NCBI GenBank assembly: GCA_002943765.1
Contig: PQWQ01000017.1
Span: 1-64,000, forward strand
Length of the DNA stretch: 64,000 nucleotides
From: Psoroptes ovis
Taxonomy: Eukaryota > Arthropoda > Arachnida > Sarcoptiformes > Psoroptidae
Direction: 5' to 3'
In this document: piece after piece, positions 46,015 to 59,051 of the stretch
Numbering within the stretch: position 1 is the stretch's first letter
Layout: each line of letters opens with the position of its first letter
Made by a program: the position numbers and the translations under genes
The notes under the pieces: generated by a model
What the model saw: only the letters and a program-made list of their open reading frames with translations
The model's database searches: none
Told to the model about the DNA's origin: nothing

Positions 46015-49000
46015 TTTTGCTTGTAAATTATTTTGAAGGTTATGTTTACTTGTTTTATTTCAATTACTTGTTTAACCCTTCGATGAACCTTGAAGCAATT
46101 TAATGGATAGTTTAATATGGGTATTTTAAGAGGTGATTAACGAAGATATTTGTTCAAAGATATTTCAAGCAAAGAAAATACATGTCCATGTGAACCGTGG
46201 TATGGACAACAACAACTTGGATCAAATTACTTCAACAAACAACACAACAAACAAATCCATCATTTGAAATCATCAAATGATAATTGATAATCTTGAGAAA
46301 ATTTTTGAAGAAATGAGAAATTTTCAAATGTCCCAATAAAGTATCGGCCATAGGGTCCATTTGTTGATTTACCAAAAATTTTCAAAGGTTTCAAATTACA
46401 TCCTTTATGGCCCTTTATTTTACTCAGCAATGACATTAATATTAATGTTCATGTGTAAATATAACAAATGATTACTTAGGACCGTAAATATCGTTACATT
46501 TTTTGAAGAAATTTGGTCAAAATTTGGCCCAAAAAATTTGTTGACATTTTTTCTTGTGGACCAAAAAACCTTAGAAGAGAATTTTGGTCCAGATGTATTT
46601 TCATGTCAATTTCTTCGTTGGAAAATTTGAAGATATGGAAATTAGTTCTGGTTTTCAGCTAGCGCAGCTAGCTAGGTCCCGATGGCATGTTGCGCTAGCT
46701 GTTTTCGGCGATCCAATCCGGTGTGTCATATGTGAAAATTAAGACGTTAAAAGTTTATTTGAAGGTTCATTTTTGCTGAATTATTTAAAATGAACATAAC
46801 TCTTCAAATGAACAAGACCCTCATAAATGAACTAACCCCTTCGAAAAAAAAAAAAAAATGAACAGCTCAATTTCAGCTCAGCAGGTTTTTGAGTTCAAGC
46901 ATGCTGATTTCGATCATCAACTCTGATGATCATCTTCATCATGATCATGGTCATAATCATCATTACTAATGATCACTATTTATACCCTGAAGGCATTATT
47001 CAATAGCAAAAGGGTCATCATCATGAGGTTTATACCTCATAATGTTTTAAAAATTTAAATTAACCCTTGGAATTTTTAAATTTTTTTCTTGGTTTTGAAC
47101 CTTGTAACCGAAACGAATTGACCAATGATTGTCAATTTGGTAATGATCATAAATTTTCCCTAAAAATGTCAATGGCTTAATCAAGAAATAGCCCCGAGGG
47201 TTAATGAAGCCGTTGGTTTTCAGTGATTTTTTTGATTTTCTCAAAAATCAAAATCGATTATCATCGATATTTGGATTGATTTATTATTCAATCATCATTG
47301 AAATCGTTCAAATCATTGATTTATTGGCTAAAATGAGTTAATCACATTTGTGTGCAAATGACCTACCAGCTCGAAATAGGTCAAAATAGACCAAAAATAG
47401 GCCAAAATAGATCAATTCGAAATCTTTTGATCGAAACCGTTATTTAGGAATTTTTTGAATACAAATGGCGGCAAATTTCCAAGAAACTTTTGAAGAAACC
47501 TTAAAAATCGCTGATACAATCGTTGTTGTTGTTAATACCACCCGCAGTTGATATGTTAACCAGTGATCAAGCATATTTAATCATAATGAACAGCGAACAT
47601 TGAACATTGATATTTGAATATTCGAAAATAACTTGAAAGAATCAATCAAATCGATTCGAGCAAATCAATTTGATAATTTATCAATCGATACCTGTGTTTG
47701 ATTAACTAATCGATTAATCGATTCCCCTGTTCGAAATAAAAAAACTAATCAAAAAATTTTCACACCGATTCAATTCAACATTCAATGGACATTTTTAAAA
47801 TTGGAAATTTTCTAATCAAAATTCAAGAATTGACATCTTTATTCGATTCGAATAATTGTCATTGTCCATAAATTATCCAAGCAACGAGCCGACTCGGAGC
47901 ACTCATCAGCTTACAGCTAAAATCATTGCCAACAATAAGAAGCTAACCGAATCGACCAGTCGAATTGAAATCAATGCTGGACACCACATAATTGAACAAG
48001 TGATGCACGAATAAACAAATTTTATTGAAAAATCATGGAATCAATTTACACAAAAAAAAAATTAATAAATAACATCTTTGTTGATGGCTTCTAAGATATC
48101 ATCGACAACAACAACAATAACAACCGATAATTGATGATTATGATCAAACAAAACAAATAATCAATGGTAATGATAATGAGCCATACATTCATATGTGTCC
48201 GTATATTTCATTTATAATTTTTATATGTGGGAAAAATCAATTTTTGAACCCTGAAAATCTCAAATGAAAACATATTCTCGCATCATATTCAATGACTTGA
48301 AAAAAATTCATGTTAGAAATTCCATAAATAATGTAAACAAACAAACAAAAATTGAAATAAACACAAATAATGAATAAATTAAAATGAATAAATGTATGAA
48401 TTTACATTGTAAATATTCATTCATGGTTCATGGTAATCATGTATATCACACATCATGATGTTTATGTGTAATGTAATATGGTACACAACAATATTTATGG
48501 TCAAATATAACGACAAATACATGATGATGATAATAATAATTGTCATAATTATGGTAATGATTACCATATGATATGATATGATGTGTGTATGATGTTTATT
48601 TGCATCGGTTTGTTATCCCAATCGTTGTCAATTGACAAATAGTTCATTTAGTATACATGTGGATGATGATGATATGGCGTGTTTATACGATATGTGTTAA
48701 TATGGTTTATATGCATGGTGTATTATGGAAAATGTTTATGAATGTTTATGATGTTCAGCTTGTTCAAGCATATGGATGAATATGCTATCACAGTGTTGAA
48801 CATAACCGAATCGACATAATTTAACTGAATATGTTTTTGCATAATAATAAATGTGGTAACAATTTCAACGATTATTAACCAATCGAAAAAATTCAAGAAA
48901 ATTTATGACCAATGAAAAGAAAAAAAAATGTAATTATTTATGTGAATAACCCCCCCAACCAAAAGCAACCATATTACAAGCGAAACAAGTTACTAAGTTA

Positions 49001-49479
49001 CTACATCTCAGCTCATGTTCGGTTGCTTACCAAGGATCCACAATAACAGCAAGATAACAACTGGCGCAGCGATGCTAAAATGAAAAATTGAAAAATCTTG
49101 AAAAAAAAATTGTCATTGAATTTGTGGATTTTCGTTTTGAATTTTCTTTTTGATATTTCTTCAAATTCATTCGTCCAAATTCGATAAACAAACAAATCAC
49201 TTGTCAGATGTATGCAAATAAATGTAAGCATCTAACCTTTTGATTGATTGATTGATTATTGACAATTGTGATTAGTCGGGAAAATTTTTCGGGAAAAAAA
49301 TTTGAAAAATTTTCCCGATATCATCATCTTCAGTCTCATCTCTTAATACTCTCTTGGTAAACCTTACAATACCGAGTACCTTGCCGCGCATACTTGCGCA
49401 TAAATGCTTTGTGGTTAATACTTTATGCCAATATACTTTTGAATACCTTACCTTGGCCATAAGATAATATCTTTCGCAA

Positions 49480-49519
49480 AGGTCAAAGTTTATACATTTT
49501 TCTGTATAAACTTTGACCT
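49480..49519. repeat. Perfect 17-bp inverted repeat with 6-nt loop
   Basis: The left arm AGGTCAAAGTTTATACA (49480-49496) pairs perfectly with 49503-49519 around the loop TTTTTC. The arm includes AGGTCA, a nuclear-receptor half-site, so the unit is also an everted/inverted pair of such sites. It is too short for a typical microRNA precursor. No target duplication is visible. Confidence 0.85.
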
Positions 49520-49769
49520 CATTCAAAGGTGTTTGTCTGATCTGATCACTGTCATCATCGAATGAATGAATTAATTGTGTGGTCATTATCATTGATAATT
49601 GAATCAAACAAAAAAAAAAAAAACAAAAAACAAAATCAATCAAATTGACACCTGTACAAAAATAATTTTGGTTCAATTACAAACATTACAAACAGGTATA
49701 AACAATTCACAGGTAGATTTAATATAAATCATCCACACATACCGTACCTTAAGAAACAAAAATTCCATC

Positions 49770-50010
49770 ACCTCCGAACGATCTCCGATCGATGGTTATG
49801 TTTCAGGTGGATCACAGGTTGACCAAAAACCTCGATGTCTTTGGAGATGGTCGACCCAACGCCTGTCCAATCCCTGCGGGTAAACATCAGCCAAGCTCCG
49901 TTGTCCCCGAGTTGGCCTAAATCACCCGAATACCCGGCCTGAGAAATACCTGGCGATATCTGGCTGAGAGCTCATTCTCAGCACACTGCTCACACAGAGG
50001 GGATGCACCG
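49770..50010. other. G+C-rich island, possibly a decayed retroelement or exon fragment
   Basis: About 240 bp with composition very unlike its flanks. On the minus strand from about 50006 one frame reads SPLCEQCAENELSARYRQVF before a stop. The Cys-x2-Cys pair followed by a Glu resembles the C-terminal Cys motif of some non-LTR retrotransposon proteins, but this is weak. Plus-strand reading shows no long frame. It could also be a CpG-like regulatory element. Confidence 0.3.
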
Positions 50011-52669
50011 CATAAAAATTATTATCAATCAATATTTCAATTATCATCTTTAATTGTGATTATTATCATCGTCATTATTATCTGCTAAATGTTTGCCATC
50101 ACGATAGGTGGTCATTCTTAAAATTAGTGTTTGTTATCAGTGTTTGATGATCTTAAATCGATCGGATGATCTAATGATGATGATAATAATTATGCATTAA
50201 ATGGATGCATTTAATAGGTATTTAAGGTTGAATCAAGGTTTGAGGTTAGTCTTTTGTCCAATTACTTCAATCTTCATGTTCTTCTTAAGTATTTTACCGA
50301 TCAAACAGTTTGATGTTCATTCAGAAATATTTTGTTCATTGTATAACGTATTTTGTGGATTTTTTTTTGCTTTCCACCAAAATCAATTAATGAATGTTTA
50401 CAAGGATAATTAGATCATTGATTAATCCATTCATGTTTAATCATGTAACAGCATTTATGAACATGTTTTAGCTTCAAATCATCGATGATCTGCTTTCGAT
50501 CAATGAATCGTCGATGATTATTCATGCAAATACCAGTCGAATGATTGATGGCCGATAGTGATGATAATCCACACAATCCGCAATCATTGAATCAACAATG
50601 ATTTTAATCTTCTTTGATCATGATCGATCATTGTATTTGTGGATCATCTCTCTTCTTCTTTTGTTTCGTTGATTCAAATATTTACTTAATTGATTATCAC
50701 ATTCAATAGACATTCATGTTTGTATTAACACATCGATTATTTGTATTAAAGTGTGTACCATGGTACCATTCACAAATGTTTGTAAATACCGACCCGAAGA
50801 CATCGATCGATCAATCAATCAATCAATCAACAAGATGGATTGATGGGTATTAACCGTTGAAGATGATGATGGCTGAAGATTGATTTTTTCTTCAAGTGTT
50901 TTGTTTTTCTCGATTTTCTTTCGAAAAATAATTTTCAAATGTTTGCCGTACGTATTTTATGGATTTTTCGATCAATTTTCAGGAGAATTTCCAAGAAAAA
51001 TTTACCAAACTTAGTGATTGAGTACCAGGTTCTTCAATGCTTGAAGGTTTTGTGTTTGAATTTGGGATTTGTGATTGAAATTCCTCAGATTTTTTCCATG
51101 AAAAAAATTCCCGAAAAATACAAATACAAATGGTAACATTGACCAAGTAATAATTATGATTTTGATTCGATTCATAATAATAACAAGGTTTAATTCCGTT
51201 TCAATCCGGCTCCATGGTTCTATGAATTTGTGAATAATTCTTTAATATCCATGAATCCATGAGCCAGCGATGATTATATGATTCAATAAATGTTAAATTA
51301 TTATATCGACATGTGATTATCGTATGAAAATTATACATTTTCAAATATTCCATAAAGTGGATAACCCTTTCATTACTGGTGAAAAAATTCTTTCTCTTTC
51401 AACATTAATAGTTGAATCACTTCTTATTATTTTCTCTTCAAATAATGATCACTAATAATAATCTTCAATGTATAATCATATGAAATTAAAAAAATCGAAA
51501 TCATTGATTTAAAAGGGTTGAATTGAATTGAAAATTTATTCGAAAAAAATGATTAAAGGGTTTGAACATCTATTCATTCAATTCATTTTTTAATGATCAT
51601 TGAATCACTTGATTCAATGACGATTATTCAATTCGCCCCAACACCTACCAGTTCTACCCTTTAAAACCCTCATTACATCTTTATAGTCATCAAAGATCGA
51701 TTCTGTGCTCAGACATTCAAATATTCAATGATCACTTCGATTTGATTTTTAATGTGAAATTTCACACCACCAAAAACGAAATGAAAATTTCACAAATTCA
51801 AAGATAAAAATTCGTCACTGAATATGTGAACGCTGAAAAAAAAGATTTGAAACCTATAAATTTCAAAATTACTTACAGAAATAACTTTAGAAATTTCCAA
51901 AAATTATTTCTACATCAATGGTTATCATCATCATCAATGGTTATAACCATCATCAATCGATTTCAACAATCGATGATTGTCATGTCGACAATCATTGATC
52001 GAAAATAATTGGATGCCAAACCCTTCTCGAGTTCAAAAAAATTCCCTAACCGACACTCACACATACACAAACACTAATCAAACTAATTATCGTTTCTCTC
52101 TCATCGAATCAAAGAGACAAACATAAATCAAATCAACGATATGAAAAAATAATGATCATCATCATCACAATCAATCAGATCATTAAATTTAATGATGATG
52201 CACCAAACGATGATGATAATAATAATGACAATGATTTGACCAATTGTCAACGGAAAATTCATTTTGTTGTAACAAAATTGATCGTTGACAATCGTCGAAT
52301 TGTAACAATCTTTGTGTGTGTTTGTCGGTCTGTTAAATTAGTGACAAGGGAAAATTTTGTGAAAATTTTCATGAAGCTTTGACCACCTGATGGTGGTCGA
52401 TTTTCGATCGGTTGTGGTTCAGGTGATTCACATATTTTCACATTTGAATTGAATTTTTGATAATCGAAAAATTCAATCGGATACACACAAGGCAACAAAT
52501 CAATGTCCCATGTATCATCTCCCTCATAGACACCAACACTCGAATAAATAAAATTTCATTTCACAAAATTTGTTTCAAAATCTATCTTTGTGTATGAATT
52601 GAAAATATTTGTGTTATAATTAGTTTTCTCTAAAGTAATTAATCAAAATTAGGCGATAAATATTTGATT

Positions 52670-52691
52670 CACACACACACACACACACACA
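52670..52691. repeat. (CA)11 microsatellite
   Basis: A short uninterrupted CA run in the FoxG downstream region. Confidence 0.9.
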
Positions 52692-55656
52692 GGTATAAGA
52701 AGTCAATGAAATGTGGTCAAATGAGGGGACAGCCGAGTGCAAGTGATGGGGAGGAATGAAGAGAGAGATTTATTTAGATTTATTTATTTATAAATTATTG
52801 AAAATTTCACAAATAATCTTTGATATAAAAATAATAATAATAAATAATCATTAATAGATATTTAATGATATTTATTATTATCATTATTATTATTATTATT
52901 ATCAAACAATGATCAAACATATTCATAGAAATTAAGTGTAAAAAATTTGATCAATTAATCACTTATTTTCTCCCACCACAATCCAACCCCCTATTATACC
53001 TTATACCTTATACTGTCCACCTTTCACACACATATTCAATGACTTATTGATTTTATATTTATTTGATTTTTGATTTTGATTTCATTTCGAATAAAATAAA
53101 ACTGAATAAAAATAATTTCAAATTCGTTTCACATTCACATTTACACATAAATATACTAAATGAAACCTACCTTAATATATATTACCTTTGTACATATGTA
53201 TCTTTTCGCATATTTATTTATTTTTTTTCAAAAAATTTAATCTGTCAAATGTCTTTGATGAAATATGTGTGTGTGTGTAAGTGACTTTTAAATACCTTTG
53301 TAAAGGTCTTCACCACCATACCTGTGTTAAATATGTGAATTCATTGATCATCGATCGAGAAAGTCAATGATTGAAAATGGCCGGTAAAATGAATGGTGGC
53401 AGCGGTCATTTTGAACATTTCTGTAAAAAATGAAAAAGAAAAATTCATTTCATTAATATTTATCACAAGTGTGAAATGTCAAAAGTAAAAATTAATTAAT
53501 GATGATGATGATGATGGTGATGATGATCACCTGAATTATGAATTGGAATTGAATTTTGGGATTGAATTTTGAATTGAAAGTTGAATCGGAATGAAAGTTG
53601 AATTGAAAGCTGAATGAATTAATTGAGTTGAAATGAAATTGAATTGAATTTTGAATTGTGAATTGAAAAATGAAATGAAAATTTTCAAATCATTTTTTTC
53701 GGCCATTCTATTTGAAATGAAATGATAAATGATTAATTTTTTTTTGTTAATTATACAATTAATTATTTATCATTCATTTTCGAAGTTGATAAATATTTTT
53801 TCTTTGATCTTCGATTTTCGATGGTCTTTGATTATTTCTGCAAGATTTTCCAAGGGTCTTCGAATGGTCTTTTGGTTTGATCTTCGATTTCGGATGATTT
53901 TAATCATCTTAGCAACTCGACTAGGGCATCGATTATCAATGCTCTGACCAGTTTTCTGGCCACTGTTTTGGCCGATGCTCGAAATTGTTCCAAAATGGTT
54001 CCAAAATCGTATTTAATAATATCCAAATGATTGATTTGATTACAATTAAAATAAATGATAATTTCAATTATTTTAGTTTTTGATCAGTTAATCGATAATA
54101 ACCAATAATTAAATCTTTGATTTTACATTGATTTGTATTGGATTCGATATCGTTTGATTTGATGATTGATTGAACTTATTGATAGTTGAATTAGCTTAGA
54201 AAAAAGCCAAAGAATTTCCAATAACTTCTCGATATCATGGCCTCATATCGATCCCTTTGTACAAGAGTGTTGTAATTAATGTTTGATTATTATCATTACC
54301 ATTATAATCATTATCATTAAACGAAAAAAAATACCAATTAAAATCAAGTAAATAGCATCATTTTTTGTTGATTATATTTGATGATCAAAAGAATAAAAAA
54401 AAACTACCGACCATGTTTCATTTCATATCATCAATTTATTAGCCAAATGACAAGGGCTATGTCTGTTCAATATAAAGCTAAACATTAAAACATGTTTGTA
54501 AATTAATATTTCAAGATTACTTTTTTTTCGATTTTCGCTGTTTCTCTGTTTCTTTCACCATTAATTAATGACCTTACCACCATTCGATTAGTATGGACAC
54601 ACAGTGGTGTTCAAAGCCCCGATGAAAAAGCTTCGAGTACTTGCCGATTTGAGCACAGCCGAACGAGCGTATCACTGACAAATGAACACAATACATACAG
54701 AGAAATACTTGTTTGACATTTAAAATGAAATGTAATTTGTTAAATTGATGTTCTTCATCATCGTTGTAGTTGTCGCTGTTGTTATTATCATCGTATTTGT
54801 TATTTGTAATAATTACAATGATATTTCGATGTTGATGTCGATGATGATGATGGTGATTGTGATTTATCATCATTCATTATTTTCTATTTCGAAAATATTT
54901 TCAATGTTGTTTAATACATTTTACTTGAATAATATTGCTTATAATAATACTAATAATCATTTAATATTATTAATACTTGTCATTAGCCATTGTTTAATGA
55001 TAATAATAATAATAATAATAATAGTTTAATGATAATACTAATAATACTGATGATAATCATTAATAATTATCTCCATCTTGTCATTGTCTTCTTGTCTGTT
55101 ATGTATCACTATTTTAATTCATACTTCTTATTGATGATGATTATTTAACAATATTATTGAGTTGAATTGAATGAATTGAATAGAGAAGAAATATATTCTC
55201 TTCAAAAACATTCAATTCAAACAAATTTGATTCGAATAATGTTTTCTTTTTGCTGTTTGTTTGATACAAAAAAAAAATCAAATAAAACAACGCCCAATAC
55301 ATTTACATTACATACTTTACATACATTTCATACACAGCTGGATACAAAGATGATCATCATTATCATAACGATCATCGGCAGCAGCTCATCTTTGATGTTT
55401 TCGTACATCTTTAGCTTCGTATCTTTGTTCTTTCGTATCTTTGCTCTTTAAGAACAATGACGATAATTAATCGAATTGAATCAAATAAAATCGAATGAAA
55501 TGTGTCAAAAATAACTTAAAATGAATCAGATTTAATGAATATTTATTTGTTTGTTTGGGAATATCATTTGAATTTATTGAATTAAATCGAAGATTATTTC
55601 GAATCTTTGAAAAAATGATTTCGAATCTTTTCGAAAATTTTTGAATCACTGAAACG

Positions 55657-55672
55657 AGCGCCATCTGTCGCC
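55657..55672 (+). promoter_or_regulatory. CTCF-like site (AGCGCCATCTGTCGCC), with a weaker neighbour
   Basis: The first 12 bases are identical to the site at 31341, in the same orientation. A weaker relative, TGCCACCTGTCG, lies at 55711-55722. The pair is between the FoxG desert and the CLPP 3' end. Identity of the bound factor is inference. Confidence 0.4.
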
Positions 55673-55750
55673 CGAAAAACGAATTCAGCTGGTATTCAAG
55701 TGATATTTACTGCCACCTGTCGTCTTGTTTTGGAATTGTTTTTGCCCGAT

Positions 55751-56554
55751 TTAAGATTTTTCATTTTTTTCTTGATTTGATTGATCACCACCACTTGATG
55801 ATACATGATTTGTCAATGGTTTACTTAGAATATTATCAATTAGACCCAAGTTTTTCGCTTCTTCGGGATTCAAATATTTATCACGTTCCATGTATTGTTC
55901 GATTGATGGCAGATCAAGTCCAGTATGTTTTACATACAGGTTATTTATCAATTTTTTCAATTTAATTATTTCTTCAGCTTGTATTTGTATATCCGTTGCT
56001 TGACCTGATGCTTGTCCATGTGGTTGATGTATCATTATTCGTGAATGCGGTAGTGAATAACGCATCTGCGGTGTACCAGCTGTCAACAGCAAACTTGCCA
56101 TTGAACATGCTTGTCCTACGCACCATGTTGCAATTGGTGGCAAAATATATTGCATTGTATCATAAATAGCCAGTCCTGAAGTGACCACACCACCAGGACT
56201 ATTAATATACATATGTATTGGTTTTTTACTTGATTCTGATTGAAGAAATAATAATTGTGCAATCACTAATGATGATAATTGATCATCGATTGGTCCCATC
56301 AAGCAAATGATTCGTTCTTTAAGTAATCTTGAAAAGATATCATATGATCGTTCACCACGTCCAGTTTGTTCGACAACAATCGGTATGAGGTTCAAATTTC
56401 GCTTCAGGACTGAATTGAAATTGATGCCACGGGGAGCCTTTGATATAATACGGCCGATTGAATTCATTTTGATTGATAATTCTTGAAGATTTTTGAAGAA
56501 TAAAGGCAAAATTTGATCACATGTTTTTCGAATACGTCCTATTTGTACGGGCAT
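55751..56554 (-). CDS. CLPP: ClpP, mitochondrial matrix serine protease subunit
   Basis: A single exon of up to 267 residues. The catalytic triad is visible: Ser151 in GQACSMASLLL, His176 in SRIMIHQPHG and Asp225 in YMERDKYLNPEEA. Other family text is IPIVVEQTGRGERSYDIFSRLLKERII, YINSPGGVVTSGLAIYDTM and LGLIDNIL. ClpP forms the tetradecameric chamber that degrades matrix proteins delivered by ClpX. Two start codons are possible: 56554, or 56467 (MNSIGRIISKAPRGINFN), which gives a more typical presequence and leaves more room for a promoter before the divergent SART1. The C-terminus has a Ser/Gly/Gln/Asn/Lys tail. There are no introns, unlike its neighbours. Confidence 0.95.
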   Translation of the reverse strand: MPVQIGRIRKTCDQILPLFFKNLQELSIKMNSIGRIISKAPRGINFNSVLKRNLNLIPIVVEQTGRGERSYDIFSRLLKERIICLMGPIDDQLSSLVIAQLLFLQSESSKKPIHMYINSPGGVVTSGLAIYDTMQYILPPIATWCVGQACSMASLLLTAGTPQMRYSLPHSRIMIHQPHGQASGQATDIQIQAEEIIKLKKLINNLYVKHTGLDLPSIEQYMERDKYLNPEEAKNLGLIDNILSKPLTNHVSSSGGDQSNQEKNEKS

Positions 56555-56637
56555 TTGTTTACATCAGATTTTGTCTGTTTTCATTTCTTTGATTTGCCGA
56601 AATTTCTTAAATTTTAATTCAAAAATTTTAAGATAAA
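56555..56637. promoter_or_regulatory. Very short divergent promoter of CLPP and SART1
   Basis: Only 83 bp separate the outermost CLPP ATG from the SART1 ATG (170 bp if CLPP starts at 56467). Both promoters must lie here or inside the coding ends. Confidence 0.5.
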
Positions 56638-58941
56638 ATGTCAAATACAAATGAAGTATTTGTCAAAACAGAAAATATCAAAGATAAACTGCAACAAGAG
56701 AAAATACGTGAACGTCTTGAACAGCAACGAGAACGGCGAAAATTATTGGAAAAATATCGTAATATAAAAGGTTTAGCCGATGATGATGATGATGATCGTA
56801 ATGATCATGGTAAACGTAGAAAAGATAACAAAGATGACGATGAAGATGCAGCTGAATGGTATGAGAGAACTAAGCGAAAACATATGGAGAAGATTGCTTC
56901 GAATAAATCGCCCAGCAAGCGGCATAAAACGGATAAATTCAACAACAGCAAATCCACCACCGATAAACAATATAAAAGTGATGATCTAAAAGGTTTAGCC
57001 ATTGGTCATAAATCGGATTCAATAAAAGAAGGTGAACGATTAATACTGACACTAAGAGATAAGAATGTACTTGATGATGAACAAGAAGATGTACTTGAAA
57101 ATGTAAATCTCGTCGATAATGAACGAGTGGAGAAAAATTTGTTGAACAAAAAAAAGCGGCCAGAATATCGTCCATATGATGATGATGAATTTGAAACGGA
57201 TGATATCGATCTTAGTTCATATTTGCCGAATCAATCAAAATTATTGAGCAAATATGATGAAGAAATTGATGGACCGAAAAATTACATGTTTCGTATTGGT
57301 TCATCAACCGCAGCTGATAATCGAGGTAATAACCTTAGCGCATTCAAAAATGAATCCACCGGTAATTCATCGAAAATATCATTAAATTGGAATGAACATA
57401 AAATTGCTAGTGAATATTATACAGCTGAAGAAATGGAACTAAAATTTAAAAAACCAAAATCAAAGAAAAAATTGAAAAATATTCGAAGTAATCTCAAAAA
57501 ATCAATTGTCGATGAATTACCTCCGATTCCAACCGAAGTTGTCGACGTTCCAAAGCCGAAAAGATCTCGTAAAGATACCAGATCATCGAACACCGAAGAA
57601 AATAAAAAAATTCAACTAAATATCGATGAAATTAATGATGATAATGATGACCTCATTGGACCTGATGAAGACCTTTCAAGTATCGTCATTGAAGATGAAA
57701 CTGAAAATGAACTCCAATCAGTATTGCAGAAAGCAAGGAAAATCAAATTAAAAGAAAAATTAGAAGATCCAGCAGTGAAGGTGGTGGAAATGGTTAAAGA
57801 ATATAAATCATCAATAGATGATAATGATGATTCGAAAGATAATCAAATCACTGATCATTTGAATGATGATGGTAGTAGAATCATAATAAATGCAACAGCA
57901 GAATTTTGTAGAAATTTAGGTGAATATTCAATGGCAGGATCATCGACGAGTCATGATCGCCAACAAATGATGATCGATGACGATGATGACATGGATGGGA
58001 AAGTACCCGAAAATGATGATCAGAAACCCATACGAATAATCAAAACAGAATCAATGGACGGCGAAGAAGGTTCAAATGACTCGGATGATATAAAATTTCC
58101 AAACAATTGGAATGAAGTTGATATGAAAAATGAAGATTCGGATGATTCCGATGATGATGATAATGGCCGTAGAAGTAATCGTCATGATGATTCCAAAGAT
58201 GATGACAGACTCAAATTACAGCCAATTCTTGAAGAAGAACCTGATGTAAGCAAAGGTATTGCCGGTGCACTGAAACTAGCAATGACCAAAGGTTATTTGG
58301 ATAAAGAGACGCCGAAATCATTCGGTGCAACACGAACGACATCATTGCTTCAGGCACAATCGTATACGATTGAAGAGAAATTTTAGTAAGTATTCTGGTA
58401 GAAATCGCTTATTTCCAATCGATTTTATAATGATTTTAATGTTTTACCATCCTGCAGTGATGATGATCGCCTCAGCAATAGCCGTCATCGTGATCGATAT
58501 TCTGGATCGATTCAAGAATTCCGTGAAAAAGAAGGCTATAAACCTGATTTCAAACTGGATTACGTAGATGAAAAAGGTTGCGTGATGAATCAAAAAGAAG
58601 CATTCCGCTATCTATCGCATAAATTTCATGGTAAAGGACCGGGTAAAAATAAAATCGATAAACGTATGAAGAAATTAGAACAAGAAAGTGTAAGTTTTAC
58701 TTCGAATAATTGATTAATTCGAATGAATTTTATTCTAAAAAACTTGATTAATTACAATTCAATTCATTTCTTCCCATATTTTCAGAAATTACGACAAATG
58801 TCATCAACTGATACACCGCTAAACACTGTGAAATTATTACAAGAAAAACATAAAGAATTACAGAAGCCATATATTGTATTGAGTGGTGGTAATAAACAAC
58901 AACAACAACAATCGGCTCAACAACAGAAAATTAAAAAATGA
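56638..58941 (+). CDS. SART1: SART1/Snu66, U4/U6.U5 tri-snRNP protein
   Basis: Exons 56638-58385, 58458-58689 and 58786-58941 join in frame across 72-bp and 96-bp introns to give 711 residues. The N-terminus has KIRERLEQQRERRKLL. The middle is highly charged with many Asp/Lys runs. The C-terminal core matches SART1 closely: QSYTIEEKFYDDD, EFREKEGYKPDFKLDYVDE, KEAFRYLSHKFHGKGPGKNK, and STDTPLNTVKLLQEKH ending PYIVLSGG. Snu66/SART1 is needed for tri-snRNP assembly and joining to the spliceosome. The usual vertebrate length is about 800, so this is slightly short. AATAAA at 58956 is only 15 nt past the stop. It converges on PAF1 with 110 bp between stop codons. Confidence 0.95.
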
Positions 58942-58955
58942 ATTAATGGTAAATC

Positions 58956-58961
58956 AATAAA
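58956..58961 (+). promoter_or_regulatory. Poly(A) signal of SART1
   Basis: AATAAA starts 15 nt after the SART1 stop codon, in the 110-bp gap before the end of PAF1 on the other strand. Confidence 0.55.
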
Positions 58962-59051
58962 ATCTCAAATGTCAAATTTATGCCATGTCAACCCCATCAA
59001 TAATGCTTTGACCATGTCTCTGATTTCATTTGAGCCCAATTCGCCCCCGAA

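Larger units (their letters stand above)
45941..55750. other. 9.8-kb non-coding region downstream of FoxG
   Basis: No gene is supported on either strand; ORFs here are short, T-rich or microsatellite-derived. Contents: the FoxG 3' end, two TGCGCTAGC words (46658 and 46691), a 17-bp perfect hairpin (49480), a G+C-rich island (about 49770-50010), a CA repeat (52670), TAA/GAT microsatellites (about 52830-52900, 53500 and 54745-55030), further AATGACAAG words (54447, 54968 and 55078) and a CTCF-like site (55657). Confidence 0.55.
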
